Below, one piece after another: positions 1 to 6,151 of a DNA stretch of 24,174 bases. Numbering within the stretch: the stretch's first letter is position 1; each line of letters opens with the position of its first letter. The DNA lies in IMG/VR virus record IMGVR_UViG_3300027898_000039, positions 1-24,174 of that record. The stretch is one strand, 5' to 3'. The position numbers and the translations under genes were made by a program. The stretch is from a virus. The notes below the pieces were generated by a model that did no database searches, was not told the DNA's origin, and saw only the letters and a list, made by a program, of their open reading frames with translations.

Positions 1-14
1 TGCAAGGAAACAAA

Positions 15-284
15 ATGAGCAAACTACTCGAACTGGCTGATGCGTATGCAGACGCATTTGAAATTCCATCTCGACGAGCCGCCTTAGTCGCAGAGATTGA
101 GCGCGTGGAGCGTGATGCTGCGCGGTATCGGTGGTTGCGTGATGGTGACGCTTACGAGGGCTGGCTCCCAGATTACTGGAATGGGCGCGGAAAGGGACGA
201 CACGAATTCACGCTTAACAGCGACATTCAAGACCTTGACGCCGCTATTGACGCCGCCATCGCAGCCGAAGAGAGCAAGACATGA
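15..284 (+). CDS. Small hypothetical phage protein (89 aa)
   Basis: I do not recognise a specific function. The start is supported by a purine-rich AAGGAAA ribosome binding site just upstream. The protein is acidic, probably helical, and has an ERDAARYRWLRDG stretch at about residues 32-44; R-D-A-x-R-Y-x-W-L-R strings recur in short accessory proteins of proteobacterial phages. No signal peptide, membrane segment or metal motif is visible. Its stop codon overlaps the next ATG as ATGA, so the two are probably translationally coupled. What precedes it lies outside the window. Confidence 0.75.
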   Translation: MSKLLELADAYADAFEIPSRRAALVAEIERVERDAARYRWLRDGDAYEGWLPDYWNGRGKGRHEFTLNSDIQDLDAAIDAAIAAEESKT

Positions 285-370
285 CCGACCGCGACATTTG
301 TTTAGTGCTTCTCGGTGGCCTTATTGTGTTGTTTGTGCAAGCAATACGTCAATTGATTTTGGAGGACTGA
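281..370 (+). CDS. Tiny single-pass membrane protein (29 aa)
   Basis: This short frame fills the gap between its neighbours. It starts in an ATGA overlap with the upstream stop and ends one base before the next ATG. The product has a short charged N-terminus (MTDRD), one hydrophobic helix at about residues 6-22 (ICLVLLGGLIVLFVQAI) and a short polar tail, so one inner-membrane pass is predicted. Function is unknown; location in an early-type gene cluster makes a lysis role uncertain. The exact fit between two coupled genes is the main evidence that it is real. Confidence 0.6.
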   Translation: MTDRDICLVLLGGLIVLFVQAIRQLILED

Positions 371-371
371 C

Positions 372-776
372 ATGATTACTAAAGAGCAAGCTATTGAATG
401 GGCGCGTAAAGCGGGGTTCGACCAATGGCAGTCAGAAATTCTGTTCGCAGAAAATTTCCAAGCCCTTGCCCAACTCGCCTTTGACGCTGGCGCAAAGAGC
501 GCAGTGGGTGAGCCTGTGGCTTGGAGGCATCGTTACGGAAACGGATGGCAAGTAAATACCTTGCAACAAGCTGCTGACGATGTGCCGCTCTACACCACAA
601 CCCATCCAGCACCCCAGACAAATGCCGAGCCAGCACCACCCGCAGAAAAGCGGGAGCCGCTGACTGACATACAACTTGTAGACATATTAGAAGTTGAACT
701 GACGACTTATGGTTCAGAGCATTTTTCTCTTTGTAGAGCCGTTGAGCAAGCTCACGGCATTGGAGTAAAGGAATGA
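372..776 (+). CDS. Hypothetical phage protein with EPVAW/VPLY motif (134 aa)
   Basis: A strong GGAGG lies upstream of the ATG. Residues 1-42 form a probable helical segment (EQAIEWARKAGF, then ALAQLAFDAGA). Residues 47-74 carry an EPVAW ... VPLY pattern, a small beta module that recurs in accessory proteins of many proteobacterial phages, usually of unknown role. A Pro/Ala-rich linker (about 79-93) leads to a C-terminal helical region. No catalytic motif is visible. The gene ends in an ATGA overlap with the next small membrane protein gene. I assign no function. Confidence 0.75.
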   Translation: MITKEQAIEWARKAGFDQWQSEILFAENFQALAQLAFDAGAKSAVGEPVAWRHRYGNGWQVNTLQQAADDVPLYTTTHPAPQTNAEPAPPAEKREPLTDIQLVDILEVELTTYGSEHFSLCRAVEQAHGIGVKE

Positions 777-910
777 CATACACCGAAATCGTATTGTTGA
801 TTTACAACATCTTTTTGCAAATTGCGTTTTTTGCATTGTTGGGGTTGCAAAGATCAATGAATAAAACAATAGCTGGCGTATTAAAAGTTTTAATGGAGCA
901 AACACCATGA
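773..910 (+). CDS. Small membrane protein (45 aa)
   Basis: The frame starts in an ATGA overlap with the upstream stop (773-776) and ends in an ATGA overlap with the next gene (907-910), so it is locked between two coupled genes. A hydrophobic helix covers about residues 6-25 (IVLLIYNIFLQIAFFALLGL) and is followed by a basic amphipathic tail with R27, K31 and K38, giving a predicted single-pass protein. Its DNA is distinctly AT-rich compared with the rest of the window. Function unknown. Confidence 0.6.
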   Translation: MTYTEIVLLIYNIFLQIAFFALLGLQRSMNKTIAGVLKVLMEQTP

Positions 911-1083
911 CATGGACACCACCAAAGCCCAATGTCTGGGGCTACACCCTCGCCCAACTTCAAGCCGTGCGCCGCGAGGCGATTGAAGAATGCGCGAGGG
1001 TGTGCGAGCAGTTTACGCACTACGGAGAGGCCAGCGGCGTGATTTGCATGAAAGCCATACGTGAACTACTGGAGCAGAAATGA
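907..1083 (+). CDS. Hypothetical protein (58 aa)
   Basis: This short frame begins and ends in ATGA overlaps with both neighbours. The product starts MTWTPPKPNVWGYTLAQLQ and is otherwise helical (REAIEECARVCEQF, MKAIRELLEQK), with three cysteines spaced along the helices. Small proteins with an EECARVCE-type helix are frequent in proteobacterial phage accessory clusters, but no function is established that I can name. It is a compact cytoplasmic protein by sequence. Confidence 0.65.
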   Translation: MTWTPPKPNVWGYTLAQLQAVRREAIEECARVCEQFTHYGEASGVICMKAIRELLEQK

Positions 1084-1235
1084 TCGAGATAAAAGTTGAC
1101 GGTTACACGCTGTTCGAAATGACCACGACGAAAGACGTGGGGTACTTGCGGCAGCAAATAGCTGACCAAGAGAAAGCTATCGAAGCACTGACAGCCGAGC
1201 GCGATAGGCTGCGGGAGGAGCTGAAGAAGCAATGA
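1080..1235 (+). CDS. Small coiled-coil protein (51 aa)
   Basis: The frame starts in an ATGA overlap with the preceding gene and ends in another with the zinc-ribbon gene. Residues 1-20 look like a short beta segment (MIEIKVDGYTLFEM). Residues 22-50 form a heptad-like coiled coil rich in Glu, Arg, Lys and Leu, ending in AERDRLREELKKQ. It may oligomerise; function unknown. The coupling on both sides supports it as a real gene. Confidence 0.65.
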   Translation: MIEIKVDGYTLFEMTTTKDVGYLRQQIADQEKAIEALTAERDRLREELKKQ

Positions 1236-1426
1236 ACTGCCCATCCTGCAACGCGCCCAAGCTGCGCACGGTGGAGACGTTCCAGTGGGATGACGGCACG
1301 GCCCGCACCAAGAAGTGCGACGCGTGCGGCAGGCGGTTCATCTCCGTGGAGCAAATTCAGGAGGGCGCGTTTATCCCAAACGTGGTGCGCAACGCCAAAC
1401 GCCGCCCCAAGCCAGAAGGTGTATAA
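1232..1426 (+). CDS. NrdR-type zinc-ribbon protein (64 aa)
   Basis: The N-terminus MNCPSC and the later CDACGRRF give two CxxC knuckles, C3/C6 and C29/C32, a four-cysteine zinc ribbon. Order and spacing resemble the N-terminal zinc ribbon of NrdR, the bacterial repressor of ribonucleotide reductase genes, including the RRF-x-x-x-E turn after the second knuckle. The ATP-cone domain of full NrdR (about 150 aa) is absent; a short basic tail (RNAKRRPKPEG) replaces it. It is therefore probably a small DNA- or RNA-binding protein rather than a nucleotide-sensing repressor. It is coupled to the upstream gene by ATGA, and a promoter-like -10 overlaps its 3' end. Confidence 0.8.
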   Translation: MNCPSCNAPKLRTVETFQWDDGTARTKKCDACGRRFISVEQIQEGAFIPNVVRNAKRRPKPEGV

Positions 1427-1427
1427 T
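1422..1427 (+). promoter_or_regulatory. Promoter-like -10 box (TATAAT)
   Basis: A perfect TATAAT sits at the end of the zinc-ribbon gene, 26 bases before the next ATG, in the first true gap between genes in the window. No good -35 hexamer is present 16-18 bases upstream, so it would be a weak or activator-dependent sigma-70 promoter. It overlaps the operator-like sequence at 1424-1445. The GGTGTATA context recurs at the better promoter near 8432. Confidence 0.4.
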
Positions 1428-1445
1428 GTTCAGAACTTGACAAAG
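1424..1445 (+). promoter_or_regulatory. Operator-like site 1 (related to 8397-8418)
   Basis: Positions 1432-1444 read AGAACTTGACAAA, the exact reverse complement of 8398-8410 in the other promoter-bearing gap. Over 22 bases, 18 match the reverse complement of site 2. The core keeps partial dyad symmetry (TGT ... AG ... CT ... ACA). It overlaps the TATAAT box, a position where a bound repressor would block transcription. The binding protein is unknown; the HTH protein at 10509-10733 is one candidate. Confidence 0.4.
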
Positions 1446-1452
1446 GAAAACA

Positions 1453-1722
1453 ATGTCTAAACTAGAATCGCGGCTTACCCGACAGCTGTCTGCGCGAGGG
1501 GTGTCGGGTGCCAAACAGATGGCCCGCGCGCTACTGGTCAAGCGCGGCGACGAAGACGCCGCCGGTAGCCTAACGGCTAAAGGCGAGAAACGGCAAGACC
1601 TCGGCGCTGCTGGGCGGGCGAAAGACAGAGCCGCGAAAGCGTCTGGTCATTCCGCCGAGGACTTCAACTATAACGCGAAGACCAATCGCGCAACTCTTAA
1701 AAATGACAAAGGAAAACCATGA
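1453..1722 (+). CDS. Conserved-type hypothetical phage protein (89 aa)
   Basis: An AAAGGAAAA ribosome binding site precedes the ATG. The product is small and strongly basic: an N-terminal helix (SKLESRLTRQLSARGV), an ARALLVKRG segment, then a Lys/Ala-rich GKEKRQDLGAAGRAKDRAAK-like stretch and a tail ending NRATLKNDKGKP. I believe similar short proteins occur in other phages, but no function is attached that I can name. A nucleic-acid-associated role would fit the charge, as inference only. It is the first gene after the candidate promoter/operator and ends in an ATGA overlap. Confidence 0.75.
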   Translation: MSKLESRLTRQLSARGVSGAKQMARALLVKRGDEDAAGSLTAKGEKRQDLGAAGRAKDRAAKASGHSAEDFNYNAKTNRATLKNDKGKP

Positions 1723-1940
1723 CGCATTACCGCATGCCCCGAACTACCGAGGAGCTGCTGCAGCTCGTCGCCAACAACCCCAACGCCACTGACGTGGAGC
1801 GCGCCTTGGCTGCTGCCATGACCGACATGCTCCCCGCGCCCGAGGCGAAACCCGAGAAGGCCCCGGTGCAGCTGGAGCTGGACTTCGGACACTCTACCAA
1901 AGTTCTCAACACGAGCGAGCGATGGCTGAAGACACTGTAA
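1719..1940 (+). CDS. Hypothetical protein (73 aa)
   Basis: It begins in an ATGA overlap with the upstream gene. Its initiation region (TGACAAAGGAAAAC, one base, ATG) duplicates that of the upstream gene. The product has an N-terminal helix (TTEELLQLVANNPNATDVERALAAAMTDML), a Pro/Ala/Glu-rich linker and a C-terminal segment VQLELDFGHSTKVLN. No motif of known function is visible. The next gene starts inside its last 19 bases. Confidence 0.7.
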   Translation: MTHYRMPRTTEELLQLVANNPNATDVERALAAAMTDMLPAPEAKPEKAPVQLELDFGHSTKVLNTSERWLKTL

Positions 1941-2101
1941 CCCCCGTACACGACTTTGCTGCGTGGCAGCACGACAACTTGGCCAAGTACGCCGCAGAGG
2001 CGTACGCGCGCATCAAGGAGCTTGAGGCTGCGGTTGAGCAGCTGCGCGCGGACCTGCGTTACGCCATGGCGGCGGCGAGGGGGTCCTATGGCAACTCCTG
2101 A
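1922..2101 (+). CDS. Hypothetical helical protein (59 aa)
   Basis: This short frame starts inside the end of the upstream gene and ends 14 bases into the VRR-NUC gene, as in other tightly packed parts of the window. The product is MAEDTVTPVHDFAAWQ followed by a coiled-coil-like helix (YARIKELEAAVEQLRADLRYAMAAARG). Comparable short helical proteins lie beside small nuclease genes in phages, but I know of no defined function. Support is from its fit to the gene layout; its ribosome binding site is weak. Confidence 0.5.
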   Translation: MAEDTVTPVHDFAAWQHDNLAKYAAEAYARIKELEAAVEQLRADLRYAMAAARGSYGNS

Positions 2102-2390
2102 GAGCATCGTCAAGGCGCAAGCCCGCAAGGTGCTGGAGAAGGCCGGCGCCTACTTCTTTTTCCCTGCAGCGAACGGGTACGGGCGCGCCGGCATACCCGA
2201 CATCATCGTCTGCGTGAACGGGGAGTTCTTGGCGATCGAGTGCAAGGCCGGGAAGAACACGACCACTGCGCTGCAGAAGCGCGAGCTTGCTGCGATAGAG
2301 CGCGCTGGCGGTAGAACGCTGGTGCTGACCGACGACCCCGTGACTTTCGAGGCACTGGGCTACATCCTTAAAAACATGGAGCAGATATGA
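2088..2390 (+). CDS. VRR-NUC domain nuclease (100 aa)
   Basis: A stand-alone VRR-NUC protein of the PD-(D/E)XK nuclease superfamily, predicted to cut DNA with a divalent metal, perhaps at branched or flapped structures. The core is visible: GIPDIIV with D38, FLAIECKAG with E51 and K53, and Q63 on the following helix. The length of about 100 residues is usual for phage VRR-NUC proteins. I chose the ATG at 2088 because GAGGGGG lies upstream and MATPESIVKAQARKVLEKAG begins the domain; the longer in-frame extension is low-complexity shadow. It lies upstream of the polymerase and helicase, consistent with a role in replication or recombination intermediates. It ends in an ATGA overlap. Confidence 0.88.
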   Translation: MATPESIVKAQARKVLEKAGAYFFFPAANGYGRAGIPDIIVCVNGEFLAIECKAGKNTTTALQKRELAAIERAGGRTLVLTDDPVTFEALGYILKNMEQI

Positions 2391-2683
2391 CTGAAGAATA
2401 CGAAGCCGCAGACGCCGTGCCCCGCATGGCCCCGCACGAAGTGGAAGCCCGCATCGCTGCGTTTGACGAGAAAACGCGTGCAGCCCTGCGCAGCGCGATG
2501 GAGATGATGGTGCTCACCCTGTCCGGGGGAGTCGGCACCATGGTGGTCGTGCTGGACCCGGACGGCTCGGGCCACGCGCAGTTCTTGGCGATGGGCTGTC
2601 AGGACGGCGTGCGCAGCATGATGCTTGCTGCAGGGCAGATCATCGAGAACCTGTACCCCGCACACGACGGGCCGCTGCAATGA
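2387..2683 (+). CDS. Hypothetical protein upstream of DNA polymerase (98 aa)
   Basis: Coupled at both ends by ATGA overlaps, to the VRR-NUC gene and to the DNA polymerase gene, so it is co-expressed with replication functions. The acidic N-terminus (MTEEYEAADAVPRM) leads to a helix (HEVEARIAAFDEKTRAALRSAMEMM). A predicted beta segment, TMVVVLDPDGSGHAQFLAMG, then precedes a final helix (MMLAAGQIIENLY). No catalytic motif is recognised. A polymerase accessory role is possible from position only. Confidence 0.75.
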   Translation: MTEEYEAADAVPRMAPHEVEARIAAFDEKTRAALRSAMEMMVLTLSGGVGTMVVVLDPDGSGHAQFLAMGCQDGVRSMMLAAGQIIENLYPAHDGPLQ

Positions 2684-4689
2684 GCCAGCCGTACGAACGT
2701 ATCCTGTGCATTGACTTCGAGACGCGTTGGGACAAGACCAACTACACGCTCTCGAAGATGACCACCGAGGCGTACATACGCGACCCGCGCTTCAAGGCGT
2801 TCGGCTGTTGCGTACACGAGGTAGGCACCAAGCAGCCCACGGTGTGGATACCGCACTCGCACCTGCAGCAGTACTTCGACAACATCGACTGGAGCACGAC
2901 GGCGGTGCTGGCGCACAACGCCCAGTTCGACGTGTCGATCCTGTCCATGGTGTACGGGCACCTGCCGTGCTTCATCTTCGACACGCTCTCCATGGGCCGC
3001 GCGTTGCGCGGGGTGGAGGTAGGCAACTCGCTGATGAAGCTGGCCGAGGACTACGGACTGCCGCCCAAAGGCCGCGCGGTGCACAGCACGGATGGGCTGG
3101 AGGAGCTGCCCCTCGATGTCGCCAAGGAGCTGGCCGACTACTGCAAGCACGACGTGTTCCTGTGCGAGGAGATATTCGCGCGCTTCATGCTGCGCCTAGA
3201 CCCGGACGGCACCACTCATGGCGCGTATCCGACCAAAGAACTGCGGCTGATCGACATGACCCTGCGCATGTACGTGAACCCCACGCTGGTACTCGACGCG
3301 CCCATGCTGGAGCTGGCCTTGCAGGAAGAGAAGGAAAAGCTCGCCTTGGCCCTGTTGCGCGCCGACGTTGAGGAAGCTGCGCTGGCAAGCAACGACCAGT
3401 TCGCCGAAGTCCTGCGCAAGCTCGGCGTGGAGCCGCCCACCAAGATCAGCAAGACAACGGGAAAGGAGGCGTTCGCATTTGCAAAGAACGACGCCTTGTT
3501 TCAGTCCCTACTCAATGGAGACGATGAGGATGTGGCACTACTATGTGAGGCACGTCTTCGCGTTAAATCGACCTTGGAGCGCACTAGAGCACAGCGATTT
3601 CTCGACATCGAATCCCGCGGCGCTCTTCCAGTACCGCTGGCCTACTATGGCGCGAGCGTTACGGGTCGCTGGGCTGCTGCGAAAGGGTCCAACATAAACC
3701 TGCAGAACATGAAGCGCGGCTCGTTCCTGCGCAAGGCCATCATGGCCCCGGAGGGGTATCTGGTGTGCGTGACCGACCTGTCCCAGATTGAGCCACGCGT
3801 GCTCGCGTGGCTGTCGGACTACGAGGACATGCTGAACATCTTCCGCTCAGGGGCTGATCCGTACGCGGCGTTTGGCGCGCCCATGTTCGGCGTGCCGGGG
3901 ATGACCAAGGAAAGCCACCCAATCCTGCGCCAGAGCGCGAAGTCGGCCTTGCTGGGGGCTGGGTACCAGCTGGGCTGGGCGAGCTTTGCTGGGCAGCTTC
4001 TGGTGGGCTTCCTCGGGGCGCCGCCGCTGCGGTACAACAAAGCGGCCGCCAAGCAGCTGGGCGTGACCAAGGATGACGTTGCCAAGTTCCTGTCGTGGCA
4101 GGAGAACGTCGAGAAGATGCAGGCTATTCCGCACTCCTGCACCGAGGAGGAGCTGGTTATCCACTGCGTCGCCGCCAAGGCTATCATCGACAAGTACCGC
4201 GCGGCAGCGGAGCCGGTGGGGGCCTTCTGGCAGCTGCTGGAGAACCTGATCACCCACAGCCTGTACGGCGGGCAGGAGTACACGCACAAGGGCGTGCTGC
4301 ACTTCAGCAAGGGGCGCATCGAGATGGCCAACGGCATGCACATCCGCTATGATGATTTGCAGCAAGCGCGGGACGGCAAGGGGCGCGTGCAGTACCACTA
4401 CAGTGACGGCAAGAAACGGGTCAAGCTCTATCCGGGCAAGGTCTGCAACAACGTCACGCAGGGTACGGCGCGCATCATCATGTCTGACGGGCTGCTGCGC
4501 ATGCAGCCTCGGTACCCTGTGCTGGGAACCGTGCATGACGAGGGTTTGAATTTGGTGCCGGAAAGCGATGCCGGCACCGCTCTGCCGTGGTGTATCGCGC
4601 AGATGACAAAGGTGCCGAAGTGGATGCCGGGTATTCCGCTTGCTGCGGACGGCGGCATTCATAAACGGTATGGACTGGCGAAAAACTAG
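2680..4689 (+). CDS. Family A DNA polymerase with 3'-5' exonuclease (669 aa)
   Basis: A replicative DNA polymerase of the Pol I/T7 gp5 type. The N-terminal proofreading exonuclease has Exo I (IDFET, D12 and E14), Exo II (AHNAQFD, D84) and Exo III (YCKHD, Y154 and D158). The polymerase domain has motif A (TDLSQIEPR, D366), motif B (R417 ... K421 ... Y429) and motif C (VHDE, H619-D620-E621). There is no 5'-3' exonuclease domain, and the length is close to T7 gp5 (704 aa). The residue four after the motif B lysine, equivalent to Phe762 of E. coli Pol I, is Leu425. It starts in an ATGA overlap with the upstream gene and is followed by nuclease and helicase genes, so it is probably the phage's own replicase. 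Identification is secure; processivity factors are not evident. Confidence 0.97.
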   Translation: MSQPYERILCIDFETRWDKTNYTLSKMTTEAYIRDPRFKAFGCCVHEVGTKQPTVWIPHSHLQQYFDNIDWSTTAVLAHNAQFDVSILSMVYGHLPCFIFDTLSMGRALRGVEVGNSLMKLAEDYGLPPKGRAVHSTDGLEELPLDVAKELADYCKHDVFLCEEIFARFMLRLDPDGTTHGAYPTKELRLIDMTLRMYVNPTLVLDAPMLELALQEEKEKLALALLRADVEEAALASNDQFAEVLRKLGVEPPTKISKTTGKEAFAFAKNDALFQSLLNGDDEDVALLCEARLRVKSTLERTRAQRFLDIESRGALPVPLAYYGASVTGRWAAAKGSNINLQNMKRGSFLRKAIMAPEGYLVCVTDLSQIEPRVLAWLSDYEDMLNIFRSGADPYAAFGAPMFGVPGMTKESHPILRQSAKSALLGAGYQLGWASFAGQLLVGFLGAPPLRYNKAAAKQLGVTKDDVAKFLSWQENVEKMQAIPHSCTEEELVIHCVAAKAIIDKYRAAAEPVGAFWQLLENLITHSLYGGQEYTHKGVLHFSKGRIEMANGMHIRYDDLQQARDGKGRVQYHYSDGKKRVKLYPGKVCNNVTQGTARIIMSDGLLRMQPRYPVLGTVHDEGLNLVPESDAGTALPWCIAQMTKVPKWMPGIPLAADGGIHKRYGLAKN

Positions 4690-4699
4690 AAAGGACGAT

Positions 4700-4999
4700 A
4701 TGAAGATACCGAAACGCTTTAAGCTCGCGGGCACTGCTATTGAAGTGCATACGCGACGCACACTTCGCGGCAACGTGTGGGGGCGTGCGTGGCTGGACAT
4801 GAACTGCGTAGAGATCGCCACGCACAGCAAGGGCAAGCCGCGCCCGCTGGAGGGTCCGGTAGGCGTTAGCCAGACGTTCTGGCACGAAGCGACGCACCTC
4901 ATCCTGTCGGCAATGGGCAACAAGCTCTGCGACGACGAGATGTTTGTCAATCGCTTCGGCAAGTTGCTGGCCGAGATTTGCGAGACAGCGGAGTTTTAA
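4700..4999 (+). CDS. Small HExxH zincin-like protein (99 aa)
   Basis: The segment TFWHEATHLILSAMG contains an HExxH motif (H62, E63, H66), the zinc-binding and catalytic signature of metallopeptidases, on a hydrophobic helix as expected. E80 in the following helix (DDEMFVNRFGKLLAEI) is a possible third ligand. The N-terminal part (PKRFKLAGTAIEVHTRRTL) looks like a beta sheet. I chose the ATG at 4700 for its AAGGA site; a longer frame inside the polymerase gene has no support. Small HExxH proteins of about 100 residues with this layout occur in phage replication regions, generally without a known substrate. The next gene overlaps its stop as TAATG. Peptidase activity is inferred only from the motif. 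Confidence 0.75.
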   Translation: MKIPKRFKLAGTAIEVHTRRTLRGNVWGRAWLDMNCVEIATHSKGKPRPLEGPVGVSQTFWHEATHLILSAMGNKLCDDEMFVNRFGKLLAEICETAEF

Positions 5000-5664
5000 T
5001 GGCACAGCACAGCTATTCGGGGGTTAAATCTTTTGAGCAATGTCCCAGAAAGTACAGGGACACCAAGGTGCTCAAGCTCTATCCCCGCGAGGAGACGGAG
5101 CAGACGCTCTACGGTACGCAGCTGCACGAGCAGGCTGAGCTGCACCTGTTGCAGGGGCGCCCGCTGGACCCCTCGTTCAAGTTCCTGCAGCCCATCATGG
5201 ACAGCTTGGCTGCGATGCCCGGGCGCCGGCTGTGCGAGCACAAGATGGCGGTGACGTCCTCGTTGCTGCCATGCGACTTCGACTCTGCGGCGTACTGGTG
5301 CCGGGGGATTGCCGACCTGATCATTGTGGACGACGACAACCTGACCGCGCGGGTGTTCGACTACAAGTCTGGCAGCAACAAGTACCCCGACACGGACCAG
5401 CTCATGCTGATGTCGTTGCTGATCTTCAAGCACTTTCCGCACATACGCCGGGTCACCGGCGGCTTGCTGTTCGTGCTGAAGAACACGCTGTCCAAATACA
5501 AGGTGGACCGCGAGCAGGAGAACGAGTTGTGGTGGCGCTGGAAAGAGCGCGTGGCGCGGCTGGACAATGCCCTCACCCACAACATCTGGCCCGAGAAAAG
5601 CTCGGGATTGTGCAAGAAGTATTGCGAGGTGGTTGACTGCCACCACAACGGAAGGAGGAGTTAA
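4999..5664 (+). CDS. Cas4/RecB-like PD-(D/E)XK nuclease (221 aa)
   Basis: A predicted DNA exonuclease of the RecB/Cas4-like PD-(D/E)XK group. Visible elements in order: SYSGVKSFEQCPRKY near the N-terminus, the G-x-x-LH histidine (H43), E80, RGIADLIIV with D106, the core VFDYKSG with D121 and K123, and Q134 in DQLMLM. Cys15 near the N-terminus and Cys205, Cys209 and Cys214 at the C-terminus match the one-plus-three pattern that holds a 4Fe-4S cluster in Cas4 and AddB-type nucleases, though the spacing here is only similar. I chose the ATG at 4999 (TAATG overlap, GGAG upstream) over an earlier in-frame start. It lies between polymerase and helicase, so DNA end processing or recombination is likely. 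A CRISPR role is not indicated: no array or other cas gene is present. Confidence 0.88.
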   Translation: MAQHSYSGVKSFEQCPRKYRDTKVLKLYPREETEQTLYGTQLHEQAELHLLQGRPLDPSFKFLQPIMDSLAAMPGRRLCEHKMAVTSSLLPCDFDSAAYWCRGIADLIIVDDDNLTARVFDYKSGSNKYPDTDQLMLMSLLIFKHFPHIRRVTGGLLFVLKNTLSKYKVDREQENELWWRWKERVARLDNALTHNIWPEKSSGLCKKYCEVVDCHHNGRRS

Positions 5665-5886
5665 ATGAACGAGATGGCTTTGAACATGCGTGGCCCCGCG
5701 ATCAGTGTAAAAACGGTCGCAGACACGCTGACTTTTACGCGGGGCGTGGGGCTTCGCCAATGGCTCACAACCCCCCTAGAAGTGCAGGGCGGCGGTACCG
5801 TTGGCCAGCATAACCGTAAGTGGTTGCACGAAAAACTGGACCAATGGATTGAGACACAACTTATCGAGGTCCCAAATGGCGACTAA
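5665..5886 (+). CDS. Hypothetical protein (73 aa)
   Basis: The ATG directly follows the nuclease stop and has a strong GGAGGAG site. The product is a mixed soluble protein with a segment SVKTVADTLTFTRGVGLRQWL and a C-terminal helix (HNRKWLHEKLDQWIETQLIEVP). No known motif is visible. The last 11 bases overlap the HNH-like gene. Function unknown; position suggests co-expression with the replication genes. Confidence 0.7.
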   Translation: MNEMALNMRGPAISVKTVADTLTFTRGVGLRQWLTTPLEVQGGGTVGQHNRKWLHEKLDQWIETQLIEVPNGD

Positions 5887-6151
5887 ATCATCACCCGAGA
5901 AACTGGCGTACCAGAAGAAACGCAACGCTGAACCGTTGCAAGTCAAGCGCCGCGAAGAGAACAACGCTGCACGCGCGAAGCTCATGCGCGAGGGCAAGGT
6001 CAAGAAAGGCGACGGCAAGGACGTCGCGCACATAACCGCGCTGGCTAACGGCGGCGACAACGCGCCGGGCAACTTGAAAGCGGAGTCCGAGAAAAAGAAC
6101 CGGGGGTGGCGCCGTGGCGAGAATAGCTACAGAGTTCCTAAAGATGTATAG
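5876..6151 (+). CDS. HNH-endonuclease-like protein (91 aa)
   Basis: The basic N-terminal helix (EKLAYQKKRNAEPLQVKRREENNAARA) is followed by KKGDGKDVAHITALANGGDNAPGN, then NLKAESEKKNRGW. This resembles the small phage HNH proteins that carry KGDGKDVDH ... GG ... N ... NL ... NR. The histidine is kept, but the residue before it, usually Asp, is Ala here. There is no zinc-binding CxxC pair. It could be a minimal HNH nickase or a degenerate, structural relative. I chose the ATG at 5876, just after a GAGG site. It overlaps the gene before and the gene after. Confidence 0.6.
   Translation: MATKSSPEKLAYQKKRNAEPLQVKRREENNAARAKLMREGKVKKGDGKDVAHITALANGGDNAPGNLKAESEKKNRGWRRGENSYRVPKDV

Noticed and set aside
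1896-1914. AAGTTCTCAACA, similar to the operator core, just before the gene at 1922
   Set aside because: Only about 14 of 22 positions match, the dyad is poor, and no promoter element accompanies it.
3847-4962. 371-codon open frame on the - strand across the polymerase and HExxH genes
   Set aside because: Antisense to clearly conserved polymerase motifs, Arg/His-rich, and spans a real gene boundary.
4999-5664. Cas4-like nuclease as evidence for a CRISPR system
   Set aside because: No repeat-spacer array and no cas1, cas2 or effector gene is present. Such nucleases are common in phage replication modules.
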